DNA of 64,000 bases from Dyella_B nitratireducens (GTDB lineage Bacteria; Pseudomonadota; Gammaproteobacteria; Xanthomonadales; Rhodanobacteraceae), in the NCBI RefSeq assembly GCF_049532905.1, contig NZ_CP064032.1, forward strand, positions 620,001-684,000, given 5' to 3'. A model generated the notes under the pieces. That model searched no databases, had not been told where the DNA came from, and worked only from the letters and a program-made list of their open reading frames with translations. How positions within the stretch are numbered: position 1 is the stretch's first letter; each line of letters starts with the position of its first letter. The translations under genes and the position numbers were made by a program. Below, piece by piece: positions 33,675-42,954 of this stretch.

Positions 33675-33853
33675 TGCCATAAGTGCCGGTGTCCGCTGGG
33701 AAAACTGAACAAATGGACCCTTGGCGGGGAGCCTGAAAAATGCGCCGCTTAGGGCCAATACCTTGACCTGATCTGACAAAAACCTCGCAGGTCATGGAAA
33801 TTTAAAGAAAAACCTCTTGCATTCAGGAATGTGGTGAGCTTCAATGCGCCACC

Positions 33854-35380
33854 ATGAGGGGCTATCTCACTCGCATTTATTGCCTGACCGCCACCGCGAT
33901 ACTTGCCGCGGCGCCTGGCTTCGCCCTGCAGGCGGCGGAAGTGAAAGATGCCCGCGTCTGGGCCGGCGCCGAGTACACCCGCGTAGTGTTCGATCTTTCC
34001 GGCCCGGCAAAGTACAAACTTAGCCAGCAAGGCGACCAGGTCGTGCTGGAGCTTGCCGACAGCACCGCCGATCGCGGGCTCGTGCCTTCCGCGCAGGGCC
34101 TGCTCAAAGGGCTGAGCAGCGCGTCCCAAGGTGGTGCGCTGCGCCTGACCGCTTCGGTGGCGCCCAATAGCCAGCCGAAGACCTTCGTGCTGGGTCCATC
34201 CGGTCAGGCTGGTTATCGCCTCGTACTTGATCTCTACCCGGGCCATGGCAAACAGCAGGATGTGTCGTCCAAGGCTGTGCCTGATACGGACAACGACGCC
34301 GCCGTGGCGTCGAGCAAGCCGGTCCCGGCCAGCGCCGACAAGGCCGATGCGCCCGCACCGGTCGTGATCAATGCCAGCAGCAAGCTGACGTCCCGTAAGG
34401 GTGTCACCACCCGCCAGGCGGCGGTGCTGCTCAACAGCCAGCGCCAGGTCGTCGTGGCGGTGGACGCCGGTCACGGCGGCAAGGATCAGGGTGCGCACGG
34501 TCCGGATGGCACGCTGGAAAAGAACGTCACGCTTGCCGTGGCGCGCAATCTTGCTGCCTTGATCAACCGCCAGCCCGGCATGAAGGCCGTCCTTACTCGC
34601 GATGGCGATTACTTCATTCCGCTCAATCAGCGCTACGAGATCGCTCGTCAGAACCAGGCCGACCTGTTCGTGTCGATCCACGCCGACTCGTATACCAGCA
34701 GCGACGCAAAAGGCTCCTCCGTGTGGGTGCTCTCGCCGCGCGGCAAGAGCTCGGTCGCCGCGCAGATGCTGGCCGATCGTGAAAACAGCTCCGACCTGAT
34801 CGGTGGCGTATCGCTGGCTGCCGAGAACGACAGCTTGGCTTCCGTGCTGCTCGACATGCAGCAGGGTTGGGCCGTGCAGGCCAGCGAAACGGTGGCGCAA
34901 AACGTGTTGAATGCGCTCTCGGCGCTCGGTCCCACGCATCGCGGTTATGTGGAGCGCGCCAATTTCGTGGTGCTGCGCTCACCGGACGTGCCGTCGATCC
35001 TGGTGGAAACGGCCTTCATCAGTAATCCGACCGAAGAGCACAAGCTGCGCGACCCCGGCCATCAAGAGCAACTGGCCACGGCGATCATGGATGGCGTGAA
35101 AGGTTATTTCCTGAGCAACCCGCCGCCGGGCACCTGGTTTGCGGTGGAAGCCGCACGCCGCAAGGGCGTGCTGCCGAATGATGCCAAGACCGATACGGTG
35201 GCCAGCACCGATCAGGCTGCCGATGCTGACGTGCGAGACATGCATCGCGTCGCCAATGGCGAAACCTTGCGCAGCATTGCCAAGCAGTACGGGGTGAGCC
35301 TGGATTCGCTCAAGAGCGTGAACGGCATCAACAGCAACAGCGTGCGCACCGGCACGATGCTGGTGATCCCCAGTAGCTAA
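33854..35380 (+). CDS. N-acetylmuramoyl-L-alanine amidase with AMIN and LysM domains
   Basis: 508 residues of the AmiB/AmiC group, cleaving septal peptidoglycan cross-strand stems in the periplasm. The signal peptide is about 1-27. An AMIN domain covers about 30-130 (YTRVVFDLSGPAKYKL). The zinc amidase_3 domain, about 195-425, has VAVDAGHGGKDQGAHG (His), the Glu in TLEKNVTLAVA, LFVSIHADSY (His) and VETAFISNPTEE (catalytic Glu). A C-terminal LysM, about 460-507 (HRVANGETLRSIAKQYGVS), binds peptidoglycan. It lies 179 bases after tsaE and before mutL, the amiB position in E. coli. Confidence 0.94.
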   Translation: MRGYLTRIYCLTATAILAAAPGFALQAAEVKDARVWAGAEYTRVVFDLSGPAKYKLSQQGDQVVLELADSTADRGLVPSAQGLLKGLSSASQGGALRLTASVAPNSQPKTFVLGPSGQAGYRLVLDLYPGHGKQQDVSSKAVPDTDNDAAVASSKPVPASADKADAPAPVVINASSKLTSRKGVTTRQAAVLLNSQRQVVVAVDAGHGGKDQGAHGPDGTLEKNVTLAVARNLAALINRQPGMKAVLTRDGDYFIPLNQRYEIARQNQADLFVSIHADSYTSSDAKGSSVWVLSPRGKSSVAAQMLADRENSSDLIGGVSLAAENDSLASVLLDMQQGWAVQASETVAQNVLNALSALGPTHRGYVERANFVVLRSPDVPSILVETAFISNPTEEHKLRDPGHQEQLATAIMDGVKGYFLSNPPPGTWFAVEAARRKGVLPNDAKTDTVASTDQAADADVRDMHRVANGETLRSIAKQYGVSLDSLKSVNGINSNSVRTGTMLVIPSS

Positions 35381-35382
35381 GC

Positions 35383-35456
35383 GTAGGTTGGGGTGCAAAC
35401 CCCAACTCCGTGCTCCAGGCACGCATGGCAATGTTGGGGTTTGCACCCCAACCTAC
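35383..35456. repeat. REPIN 3 between amidase gene and mutL
   Basis: Two inverted GTAGGTTGGGGTGC-type halves are separated by about 26 bases. It starts 2 bases after the amidase TAA, so here the stop codon is the gene's own. It occupies most of the gap before mutL. Confidence 0.92.
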
Positions 35457-35508
35457 GAGTTGATTTCCGGATAGTTGATGCTAACGCACGCTGCTAAGCT
35501 TGCGCCCC

Positions 35509-37332
35509 ATGTCCCGCATCCGCCCCCTCCCTCCCGAGCTCATCAACCAGATAGCCGCTGGCGAAGTGATCGAAAGGCCCTCTTCGGTCGTCAAAGAGCT
35601 GGTTGAAAACAGCCTCGACGCTGGCGCCACGCGCATCGAAGTCGATATCGAACTTGGTGGCGCGCGTCTGATTCGCGTCCGCGACGACGGCGACGGCATC
35701 GCCGCCGACGATTTGCCGCTAGCCGTCGCCTCACACGCCACCAGCAAGATCGGCAGCTTCGATGATCTCGAGCACGTGGCAAGCATGGGCTTTCGCGGTG
35801 AAGCGCTGGCGTCGATGGCATCGGTAGGGCGTTTCGCGATGACTTCGCGTCTACGTGGTGCGGATAATGCCTTCCGCCTCGAAGTCGACAGCGGACGCAT
35901 GCAGGACGTGCGTCCCGCGCAGCACCCACAAGGCACCAGCGTGGAAGTTCGCGATCTGTTCTACAACGTGCCGGCGCGCAGAAAGTTTCTGCGTGCAGAG
36001 CGCACCGAATTTGCGCACATCGATGATCTACTCAAGTCGCTCGCGCTCGCCCGTGGTGGCGTGGAATTTCGTCTAAGCCACAACAGCAAATCCGTGCGCG
36101 TGTGGAAGGCCGCGCGTGACGACAACGCCATGCTGATGCGTGTGGCGGAAATGCTCGGCGAAACCTTCCCGCAACAGAGCTTGCGTATCGATCACGCGTC
36201 GGCGGGCATGCGCTTGTCCGGTTGGGTCGGTTTGCCAACCGCTTCGCGTCCGCAGGCCGATGCGCAATATTTTTACGTCAACGGCCGACTGGTACGCGAT
36301 CGTGTGGTGGCGCACGCAGTGCGGCAAGCGTATGCCGATGTGCTGTTCCATGGTCGTCATCCGGCGTTTGTGCTTTACCTGGAACTGGATCCTGCCGGCG
36401 TCGACGTCAACGTGCATCCGGCCAAGAGCGAAGTGCGCTTTCGCGAGCAGCGCCTGGTACACGATTTCTTGTTCCGCACACTGCACGAAGCACTCGCCGA
36501 AACACGCGCCGGTCAGCATGTGCCGGTGGAAGCGCCGACATGGAATGGCGCAGCTGGCGTCGTAACGAGTGCGGTGCAGGAAGCAAATCGGCAAGTGAGC
36601 AGCTGGCCGGCAAGTGCATCACAAAGCCGCCTGCATTTAGGTGTCCGCGAAGAGCCTTTGGCTGATTACGCCACCTTGCTTGGCGAACCGGTGCCCGAGT
36701 TGCCGGCCATGACCCAGCAACCCATGCCGGCGGCCGACGACAGCGAAGCACCGCCGTTGGGCTATGCGCTTGCGCAGCTGAAAACCATCTACATCCTGGC
36801 AGAAAATACGCATGGCCTGGTGCTGGTCGACATGCATGCCGCGCACGAACGCATCACCTACGAAAAACTGAAAACCGGCCGCGCGTGCAGCAATCTTCGT
36901 TCACAAATACTGCTGGTACCTTTGTCGGTGCCGGTCAGCGCGAAGGAAGCCGCCGCTGCCGAAGAACATGGCGACGCGTTGGCTGACTGGGGTCTGGAAC
37001 TTTCACGCAGCGGTCCTTCTGCCGTTGTCGTGCGCCGCATTCCTGCGTTGCTGGAAGGCGCGGATGTCGCCGAACTTACGCGCAGTGTGCTCGGTGAACT
37101 CGCGCAGCATGGCAGCTCGCGCCAATTGCAGGAACTGGAAAACGAGCTGTTATCCACCATGGCTTGCCATGGCTCGGTACGCGCAGGGCGCCGCCTCACG
37201 CTTCCGGAAATGAATGCACTGCTGCGCGAAATGGAAGCCACCGAGCGCTCTGGTCAATGCAACCACGGCCGCCCGACCTGGGTGCAGCTGGGCATGACCG
37301 AATTGGATAAGCTTTTTCTACGTGGTCGTTAA
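35509..37332 (+). CDS. mutL: DNA mismatch repair protein MutL
   Basis: 607 residues. The GHKL ATPase N-domain has INQIAAGEVIERPSSVVKELVENSLDAG, RDDGDGI, SHATSKI and MGFRGEALASMASV; then the transducer domain with NGRLVRDRVVAHAVRQAY and NVHPAKSEVRF. The C-terminal dimerisation domain starts about 420 with YALAQLKTIYILAENTHGLVLVDMHAAHERI. No DQHAxxE(x)4E endonuclease motif is present, consistent with an organism using MutH-type or other nicking. ATG 35509 is favoured over TTG 35500; no Shine-Dalgarno is seen. Confidence 0.96.
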   Translation: MSRIRPLPPELINQIAAGEVIERPSSVVKELVENSLDAGATRIEVDIELGGARLIRVRDDGDGIAADDLPLAVASHATSKIGSFDDLEHVASMGFRGEALASMASVGRFAMTSRLRGADNAFRLEVDSGRMQDVRPAQHPQGTSVEVRDLFYNVPARRKFLRAERTEFAHIDDLLKSLALARGGVEFRLSHNSKSVRVWKAARDDNAMLMRVAEMLGETFPQQSLRIDHASAGMRLSGWVGLPTASRPQADAQYFYVNGRLVRDRVVAHAVRQAYADVLFHGRHPAFVLYLELDPAGVDVNVHPAKSEVRFREQRLVHDFLFRTLHEALAETRAGQHVPVEAPTWNGAAGVVTSAVQEANRQVSSWPASASQSRLHLGVREEPLADYATLLGEPVPELPAMTQQPMPAADDSEAPPLGYALAQLKTIYILAENTHGLVLVDMHAAHERITYEKLKTGRACSNLRSQILLVPLSVPVSAKEAAAAEEHGDALADWGLELSRSGPSAVVVRRIPALLEGADVAELTRSVLGELAQHGSSRQLQELENELLSTMACHGSVRAGRRLTLPEMNALLREMEATERSGQCNHGRPTWVQLGMTELDKLFLRGR

Positions 37333-37401
37333 GCGGTTCTTGTTTCCCCTATAAATAGACGTCCATACTCGGGTTTACTTGCATCGAGCGGAGCAAACCC
37401 C

Positions 37402-38322
37402 ATGTGGCGTAATGTCCTGGCCGGACTGATCCTAAGTACAGGAGTGGCCCTCGTGCATGCCGATACCTCTCAACCCACTGCAGCGCCGGATGCCTACCAG
37501 CAAAGCATCGAGAAATGGCGTGCCGAGCGCGTTGCCAAGCTGACGGCGCCGGATGGTTGGCTCAGCTTGATCGGGCTGGAATGGGTGCAGGAAGGTGCCA
37601 ACAAAGTTGGCACTGCTTCCGACAACGACATCATCCTGCAGGCAGGTCCCGCGCATCTGGGCGAGATCACGCTGGACAAGTCGGGGCAGGTGCATATCAA
37701 GCTGGCCAAAGACAGTGGGGCAACGGTCGATGGCAAGCTGGTCGAGGAAGCCACGCTGATCGACGATATGCACGTCACCGGCGATGCAGCACCCACCAAG
37801 GTAGCGTTCGGCTCGGCGAGTTTCTACGTGATCGATCGCGAAGGCCGCAAGGCGCTGCGTGTGAAGGATCCTGATGCTGCGACGCGCAAGCACTTCCTCG
37901 GCATCGACTACTTCCCGGTCGATCCCTCATGGCACATCGTGGCCGACTGGGTGCCCTTCGATCCGCCGCATGATTTGAAGATGGGTTCGGTGATCGGCAC
38001 CATCGATACCGTCAAAGTGCCGGGCAAGGCCGTGTTCACGCGCGATGGCCACACCTACGAATTGCTGCCGTATCAGGAAGAACCGGGCGGTGAATTGTTC
38101 TTCGTGCTCGCCGATCGTACGTCCGGTCATGAAACCTACGGCGCCGCACGCTTCCTCTACGCCGCACTGCCGCAGAACGGCAAAGTGGTGCTGGATTTCA
38201 ACAAGGCTTACAACCCGCCTTGCTCCTTTACCCCGTTTGCGACTTGTCCATTGGCGCCGCCGGAGAATCGGCTGGATCTGCGGATTACCGCGGGCGAAAA
38301 GAAATACCGCGGCGGGCATTGA
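37402..38322 (+). CDS. DUF1684 domain-containing exported protein
   Basis: 306 residues. A signal peptide of about 20 residues (NVLAGLILSTGVALVHA) precedes the DUF1684 domain. The domain shows its usual N-terminal WRAERVAKLTAPDGWLSLIGLEWV and the C-terminal signature NKAYNPPCSFTPFATCPLAPPENRL, with two cysteines that could form a disulfide. The biochemical function is unknown. It follows mutL after 69 bases on the same strand, probably its own unit; a REPIN follows the stop. Confidence 0.88.
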   Translation: MWRNVLAGLILSTGVALVHADTSQPTAAPDAYQQSIEKWRAERVAKLTAPDGWLSLIGLEWVQEGANKVGTASDNDIILQAGPAHLGEITLDKSGQVHIKLAKDSGATVDGKLVEEATLIDDMHVTGDAAPTKVAFGSASFYVIDREGRKALRVKDPDAATRKHFLGIDYFPVDPSWHIVADWVPFDPPHDLKMGSVIGTIDTVKVPGKAVFTRDGHTYELLPYQEEPGGELFFVLADRTSGHETYGAARFLYAALPQNGKVVLDFNKAYNPPCSFTPFATCPLAPPENRLDLRITAGEKKYRGGH

Positions 38323-38329
38323 GTGCTGC

Positions 38330-38401
38330 GTAGGTTGGGGTGTAAACCCCAACATCGCAATGTGCGTGCATGGCAGTGCTGGGGTTTGCACCCCAGCCTA
38401 C
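38330..38401. repeat. REPIN 4 between DUF1684 gene and crotonase gene
   Basis: The left half opens GTAGGTTGGGGTGTAAACCC and the right half ends CACCCCAGCCTAC. It lies 7 bases after the DUF1684 stop and 19 bases before the end of the converging crotonase gene. Confidence 0.9.
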
Positions 38402-38420
38402 GCTGCTACGTGGCTCATTT

Positions 38421-39203
38421 TCACTTCCCTTGGAACGCAGCCTTGCGCTTCTCAAGAAACGCACTCGTTCCTTCCTTCATATCCTCCGTCGCAAACATCA
38501 GCGCAAACGCCTGGGTCTCAAACTCCAACCCTTGGTCCAGCGACGTTTCGCCACCCTGCAACACAGTATCCAGAATGCTTGCGGCAGCCAGCGGTGCAGC
38601 GGCAGCAAACTGGTCGGCCAGCGCATTCACCGTTTCATCCAGCGCTTCCGGCGCCACCACACGATTGACCACACCCAATTCATACGCGCGCTGCGCCGTC
38701 ATGGTGCTGCCGGTGAGACACAGTTCCAGCGCCGCACCGCGGCCGGCCAGGCGCAGCAGGCGCTGGGTGCCGCCGAAGCCGGGGATCAGGCCGAGGTTGA
38801 TCTCGGGCTGGCCGAACTTGGCTCTCTCGCTGGCGATGCGCAGGTGGCAGCACATCGCCAGTTCCATGCCGCCGCCCAGGGCGAAACCCTGGATACGTGC
38901 AATCACCGGTTTGCCCAATCGTTCGACGCCGCTCATCAGCCGCTGGCCGGTGCGCGAAAAACTCTGTGCCTGCATCGGCGTGTAACCGTTCATCTCGCTG
39001 ATGTCGGCACCGGCCACGAACGCCTTGTCGCCGGCACCGGCCAGCACGATGGCCCGTACGGCGTCGTCCTGCGCGGCCTGGTTGAAGGCCAGGGTCAGCT
39101 CGTTCAAGGTTTCGCGGTTGAGCGCATTGAGCTTGTCCGGCCGGTTGACGGTAATGGTGCGCACCGCACCACGATTGCCGATGTCGAGATTGCGATAGGC
39201 CAC
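38421..39203 (-). CDS. enoyl-CoA hydratase/isomerase family protein (crotonase type)
   Basis: 260 residues. The oxyanion-hole and catalytic region is intact: DKAFVAGADISEM, IARIQGFALGGGMELAMCCHLRIAS (first Glu) and FGQPEINLGLIPGFGGTQRL (second Glu), so a hydratase (2-trans-enoyl-CoA to 3-hydroxyacyl-CoA) is favoured. The start is GTG 39203 with AGGGAG upstream. Pathway is probably fatty acid or short-chain acyl-CoA degradation; no other beta-oxidation gene is adjacent. Confidence 0.9.
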   Translation of the reverse strand: MAYRNLDIGNRGAVRTITVNRPDKLNALNRETLNELTLAFNQAAQDDAVRAIVLAGAGDKAFVAGADISEMNGYTPMQAQSFSRTGQRLMSGVERLGKPVIARIQGFALGGGMELAMCCHLRIASERAKFGQPEINLGLIPGFGGTQRLLRLAGRGAALELCLTGSTMTAQRAYELGVVNRVVAPEALDETVNALADQFAAAAPLAAASILDTVLQGGETSLDQGLEFETQAFALMFATEDMKEGTSAFLEKRKAAFQGK

Positions 39204-39531
39204 GTTGGGCTCCCTGAGAAGGATAAGGCACTGATTTTAGCAGCGGGAACCTTTGCCGCTCCTGGCTTTCTCACTGCCAGTTCGATGTCTCTGCCATGCC
39301 ATCCGGTGATCGCCGCCCGTGGGGATGTTGAGCAGTCCCCTCGCTGCGCTGAACGTTCGTTATAGCGGCATCGAGCCAGTGAACTGCCTACGATGACGGC
39401 TTTCGCCGTATGCTTAGAGCCCGCCCCATGTCTCCAAGTCGTACTCGCCAGTTTTGTTTACCCGTATGGCGGCCGCTCAAGGATGTCGGCTGCCAGGGAG
39501 CGTTGGGCGGTTTTGTAGCCTGGAGAATGCA
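39204..39531. other. divergent intergenic region, crotonase / FKBP genes
   Basis: A 328-base gap between two divergent genes. It should contain both promoters, but no repeat, terminator or convincing -35/-10 pair stands out. The FKBP frame stays open upstream into this gap without family-like sequence. Confidence 0.5.
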
Positions 39532-40284
39532 ATGACACCTGCGCGTTGGTTGATGCCTGTTCTACTGTTGCTTGCCGCATGCGCGGTCCATGCACAGGGA
39601 ACGGACGCGTCCGGCTCGTCGCAACCGCAACCCCCGGCGGCAAAGCTCGACAAGCACAAGCTTTCCTACGCCATCGGCTACCGCATCGGCACGCAATTCT
39701 CCGACGGCGATATCCCGGTGGACATGGCTGTGCTGCAGAAAGCTATTGAGGACGCCTACGCCAAGCGTCCACCGTCCGTGTCCCGGCAAGACATGTACAA
39801 CCAGCTGGTCAGCCTGGGCGAGCGCATGCACGAACAGGCCATGGCCGAGTTCAACCGTATCGCCGCCGAGAATGCCAAGAAAAGCGCCGACTACCTGGCG
39901 CACAACGCGACGCTGGCCGGTGTGGTGCAGCTTCCCTCCGGCATCCAGTATTCGGTGATCAAAACGGGCGACGGCACGCTCAATCCGGGTATCGATAGTC
40001 AGGTCACCGTCAACTATCGCGGCATGCTGATCGACGGTACCGAGTTCGATAGCACCTGGGCGCATGGCCACCCTGTAACGTTTGGCGTCGACAAGGTGCT
40101 TCGCGGCTGGCAGTACGTGATTCCGCGCATGCATGTGGGCGACCGGTGGAAGGTGGTTATTCCGCCTGCACTTGCCTATGGCGAGCAGGGTGCGCTGCCG
40201 CGCATCGGCCCGAACCAGGCACTGGTATTCGACATCGAGTTGCTGGATATCAAGCCGCCGAATCCCCAAGCCGCAGGGCCCTGA
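39532..40284 (+). CDS. FKBP-type peptidyl-prolyl isomerase, FkpA/Mip-like, exported
   Basis: 250 residues. A signal peptide with a possible lipobox-like LLAAC at about 16-20 starts the protein, followed by a Ser/Gln/Pro linker. An FKBP N-terminal dimerisation helix region (about 38-130) includes LSYAIGYRIGTQF and long helices. The FKBP domain (about 140-245) has TVNYRGMLIDGTEFDST, VLRGWQYVIPRMHVGDRWKVVIPPALAYGEQG and NQALVFDIELLDI. It should fold periplasmic proteins. TGGAGAA lies just upstream of ATG 39532. Confidence 0.9.
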   Translation: MTPARWLMPVLLLLAACAVHAQGTDASGSSQPQPPAAKLDKHKLSYAIGYRIGTQFSDGDIPVDMAVLQKAIEDAYAKRPPSVSRQDMYNQLVSLGERMHEQAMAEFNRIAAENAKKSADYLAHNATLAGVVQLPSGIQYSVIKTGDGTLNPGIDSQVTVNYRGMLIDGTEFDSTWAHGHPVTFGVDKVLRGWQYVIPRMHVGDRWKVVIPPALAYGEQGALPRIGPNQALVFDIELLDIKPPNPQAAGP

Positions 40285-40319
40285 CGCCGGCACGGCGTGT
40301 GCGTTAGCATGTCGGCCGC

Positions 40320-40511
40320 ATGTCAAACCCGTCCCCGCTTCCCCCTCAAGCCATTCTGAGTCCGTGCGTCGGCATTTGCCGACTCGATGCACGCGGCTAT
40401 TGCGAAGGCTGCTTCCGCACCGGCGATGAAATCGCCCGCTGGCGCAGCATGAGCGACCTCGAACGTTCACACTTCATGGACGTGGTGCTGCCCGCACGCG
40501 AACCCGCATGA
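40320..40511 (+). CDS. DUF1289 domain-containing small cysteine protein
   Basis: 63 residues. It has the DUF1289 pattern ILSPCVGICRLDARGYCEGCFRTGDEIARW with four cysteines, which could bind a metal or Fe-S cluster; function unknown. The ATG of the Nudix gene overlaps its stop by 4 bases, and the Nudix gene overlaps the sulfurtransferase gene in the same way, so the three form a tight operon. Confidence 0.88.
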   Translation: MSNPSPLPPQAILSPCVGICRLDARGYCEGCFRTGDEIARWRSMSDLERSHFMDVVLPAREPA

Positions 40512-41101
40512 TGCAAACCCTGCAGCGCGCCCTGCGTCCGCTGTCGCAGCCACCGCTGCCGCCTGGCTGGAATCATGCCGAGATGACCGAGTTGATCGGT
40601 GAAGTTGAGCGCCGCTCGGCTGCCGTGCTGATCGGCGTGCGCGACGAACAGCAGCTGCGCATGGTTTTCACGGTGCGTACGGATCATCTCAGCTCACACG
40701 CAGGGCAGGTTGCGTTCCCCGGCGGCAGCGCCGATCCCACGGACGCCGATGCGCTGACCACCGCACTGCGTGAAACGGAAGAAGAGATCGGCCTCAACCC
40801 CACACTGGTAACCCCTCTGGGCTATCTGGATTGCTTCGAAACCATCAGCGGCTTCTGCATCACGCCGGTGGTGGCGCGCATCGACGCCGAGGCACGTTTT
40901 CATCCGGCGCCTGATGAAGTGGCCGAGGTGTTCGAGGTGCCGCTGGCGTTCTTCGTCGATCCGTCGAACGTGAAACGCTACACCATGAACTTCCGCGGCC
41001 ATCGGCGCGAGATGGTGGAGTTCCAGTACGAAGGCCGTCGCATCTGGGGCGCTACGGCCGCCATCTTGATGAATCTTCTGCAAAGGATGGAACAGCCATG
41101 A
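40508..41101 (+). CDS. CoA pyrophosphatase (Nudix, NudL/YeaB type)
   Basis: 197 residues. The UPF0035 signature VRTDHLSSHAGQVAFPGG precedes the Nudix box with LRETEEEIGL, the pattern of NudL-type CoA pyrophosphatases that split CoA into 4'-phosphopantetheine and 3',5'-ADP. The position of the first Glu in the general Nudix box is Ala here, as is common for this subfamily. It overlaps both neighbours by 4 bases. Confidence 0.9.
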   Translation: MMQTLQRALRPLSQPPLPPGWNHAEMTELIGEVERRSAAVLIGVRDEQQLRMVFTVRTDHLSSHAGQVAFPGGSADPTDADALTTALRETEEEIGLNPTLVTPLGYLDCFETISGFCITPVVARIDAEARFHPAPDEVAEVFEVPLAFFVDPSNVKRYTMNFRGHRREMVEFQYEGRRIWGATAAILMNLLQRMEQP

Positions 41102-41946
41102 AAAGCACCTTGATCACAGCCGAAGAACTGGCGGCGATGTCGCCGGATGGTGTGCTGATCGTCGATTGCCGTTTCGATCTCGCCGACGCCGACAAGGGTG
41201 AGCGCGATTACCGCGCTGAACATATTCCCGGTGCGATGTTTGCGCATCTCGATCGCGACCTGTCTGATCTGGGGCGCGTCAAGCTTGGTCTGGGCCGTCA
41301 TCCGTTGCCCACCGAAGAAGCCTTTTCTGCGCTGCTTTCGCGCCTGGGCTGGCGTCCCGGCTTGCAGGTGGTGAGCTACGACGCCAACAACGGTTCGCTC
41401 GCGGCAGCGCGCTTGTGGTGGCTGCTGCGTTTGTGCGGCGTACGCGAAGCGGCCGTGCTGAATGGCGGCCATGCGGCGTGGAAGGCGGCGAACCTGCCGG
41501 TGTCGCGGGAGATTCCGCAACGCCAGCCGACGCAGGTCAGCGTGCACTACGAGAGCAGCCAGGTAGTCATCGATCACGCGGCAATCGGCAGCAGGCGGGA
41601 TGAACTACTCATCGATGCACGCGCTACGCCGCGTTATCGCGGTGAGGTGGAGCCGATCGATCGCGTCGCGGGCCATGTGCCTGGCGCGGCGAATCGGCCG
41701 TTTACCGACAACCTGCAGGCGGATGGACGATTCAAGTCACCGGCCGAATTGCGTGAAGCATTTCGCGCCGTGATCGGTGACCACGCACCGGAACAGGTGG
41801 TGCATATGTGCGGCTCCGGTGTTACCGCTTGCCACAACTTGCTGGCGATGGAGCATGCAGGGCTTACAGGTTCGCGTTTGTATGCGCCGTCGTGGAGCGG
41901 GTGGATCAGTGATACATCACGCCCGGTCGCAACCGGAAACGGGTAG
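41098..41946 (+). CDS. sseA: 3-mercaptopyruvate/thiosulfate sulfurtransferase
   Basis: A 282-residue tandem-rhodanese protein. The N-terminal inactive domain has VLIVDCRFDLADADKG and AEHIPGAMFAHLDRDLS. The C-terminal active domain has LIDARATPRYRGEVEP, VAGHVPGAANRPF and the catalytic loop HMCGSGVTACHN. The CGSGVT loop favours mercaptopyruvate as substrate. Last gene of the three-gene operon; dRS3-like elements follow. Confidence 0.93.
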   Translation: MKSTLITAEELAAMSPDGVLIVDCRFDLADADKGERDYRAEHIPGAMFAHLDRDLSDLGRVKLGLGRHPLPTEEAFSALLSRLGWRPGLQVVSYDANNGSLAAARLWWLLRLCGVREAAVLNGGHAAWKAANLPVSREIPQRQPTQVSVHYESSQVVIDHAAIGSRRDELLIDARATPRYRGEVEPIDRVAGHVPGAANRPFTDNLQADGRFKSPAELREAFRAVIGDHAPEQVVHMCGSGVTACHNLLAMEHAGLTGSRLYAPSWSGWISDTSRPVATGNG

Positions 41947-41960
41947 GTTGACGTTTTTTC

Positions 41961-42143
41961 TCGTCATCCCGGCAAAGACCGGGATCCGGTCAAATTCGCC
42001 GTGCGAAGCACGCAAAACTCGTGTTGAGTGCTTAACACGCCGTATGTGCTATTACCTCACGGCCATCATGCCCACGAAAGCGGGCATCCATTTTTAAGGA
42101 TGCATCGGAGCAAGGTGGATGCCCGCTTTCGCGGGCATGACGG
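41961..42143. repeat. dRS3-like elements, one solo arm plus one complete copy
   Basis: A solo arm, CGTCATCCCGGCAAAGACCG, opens at 41962 and is followed by CGTGCGAAGCACGC. A complete element runs about 42065-42143 with internal palindromes of the CCCACGAAAGCGGG type and the interior AAGGATGCATCGGAGCAAG shared with the 30.3-kb copy. Confidence 0.85.
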
Positions 42144-42179
42144 CCATATGGCAAGGTTCGTTTTTAAGGCAATAACGCC

Positions 42180-42938
42180 TCATTTGGCTTTGTTTTTTAG
42201 CCTCTCCACCAAAGCCTGCAATGTCGCCTGCGTTTGCGGATGGAAGAACGCATCCACGAACGCATCAATCGGCAAGGCATCGATATCCGCATACGTGCGC
42301 GTCAAATCCGCGCGTGCAATCTTGCGTGTTTCCAGCATGGCGTGTGAGGGCAGGGCAATGGTTTCACCCAGCCAATGCAACGCGCGCGTAGCGACTTGAT
42401 CCACGGCGGTGAGTTCGTCGACAAAGCCAAAGGCCAGCGCCTGCTCCGCATCAATCAGCGCACCGGAAACCAGCAAGCGCTCCGCACGATACGCACCCAC
42501 CACGCGACGCAACGCCATCTGGATGCAATCCGGCGCAATCAACCCCACCTGCACCTCGTTCAAGCCGATGCGGTAGGGGCCTTGCGCCATCACGCGGTAA
42601 TCGCAGAACAGCGAAAGCACCGCACCGCCAGCAGGGCTATGGCCGGTGATCGCGGCGACGACCGGTATCGGCAAGTGGGCGAGGGCGGCACAGGTGGCGA
42701 AGAACTCGCGCCAGTATTCACGTACGCCAGCACGGTCGCGCGTCAGCAGCGCCGGCACATCCACGCCGGCCGAGAACATGCCTTGTGCGCCGGATAGCAA
42801 GACGCCGCGCGCCTCTTCGTGCACGGCATCCGCCAATGCCTTTTGCAACGCTTGCAACAGATCCAGATTCAGCGCATTGACCGGCGGACGCGCCATCTGG
42901 ATTTCGACAACGGCCTCGTGCCTGATGATGTTGAGCAT
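42180..42938 (-). CDS. enoyl-CoA isomerase-like crotonase family protein
   Basis: 252 residues. The first catalytic Glu of hydratases is absent (HSPAGGAVLSLFCDYRVM), while the Glu in YRIGLNEVQVGLIAPDC is kept. This is the pattern of delta3,delta2-enoyl-CoA isomerases (ECI1 type), which move a double bond in unsaturated fatty acid oxidation. Start MLNIIRHEAVVEIQMARPPVNAL at 42938 with AGGGGAA upstream; longer frame overlaps the intergenic region. It lies 16 bases after the DUF4139 gene on the same strand, suggesting cotranscription without an obvious functional link. Confidence 0.85.
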   Translation of the reverse strand: MLNIIRHEAVVEIQMARPPVNALNLDLLQALQKALADAVHEEARGVLLSGAQGMFSAGVDVPALLTRDRAGVREYWREFFATCAALAHLPIPVVAAITGHSPAGGAVLSLFCDYRVMAQGPYRIGLNEVQVGLIAPDCIQMALRRVVGAYRAERLLVSGALIDAEQALAFGFVDELTAVDQVATRALHWLGETIALPSHAMLETRKIARADLTRTYADIDALPIDAFVDAFFHPQTQATLQALVERLKNKAK

Positions 42939-42954
42939 GAAGAGATTCCCCTGA

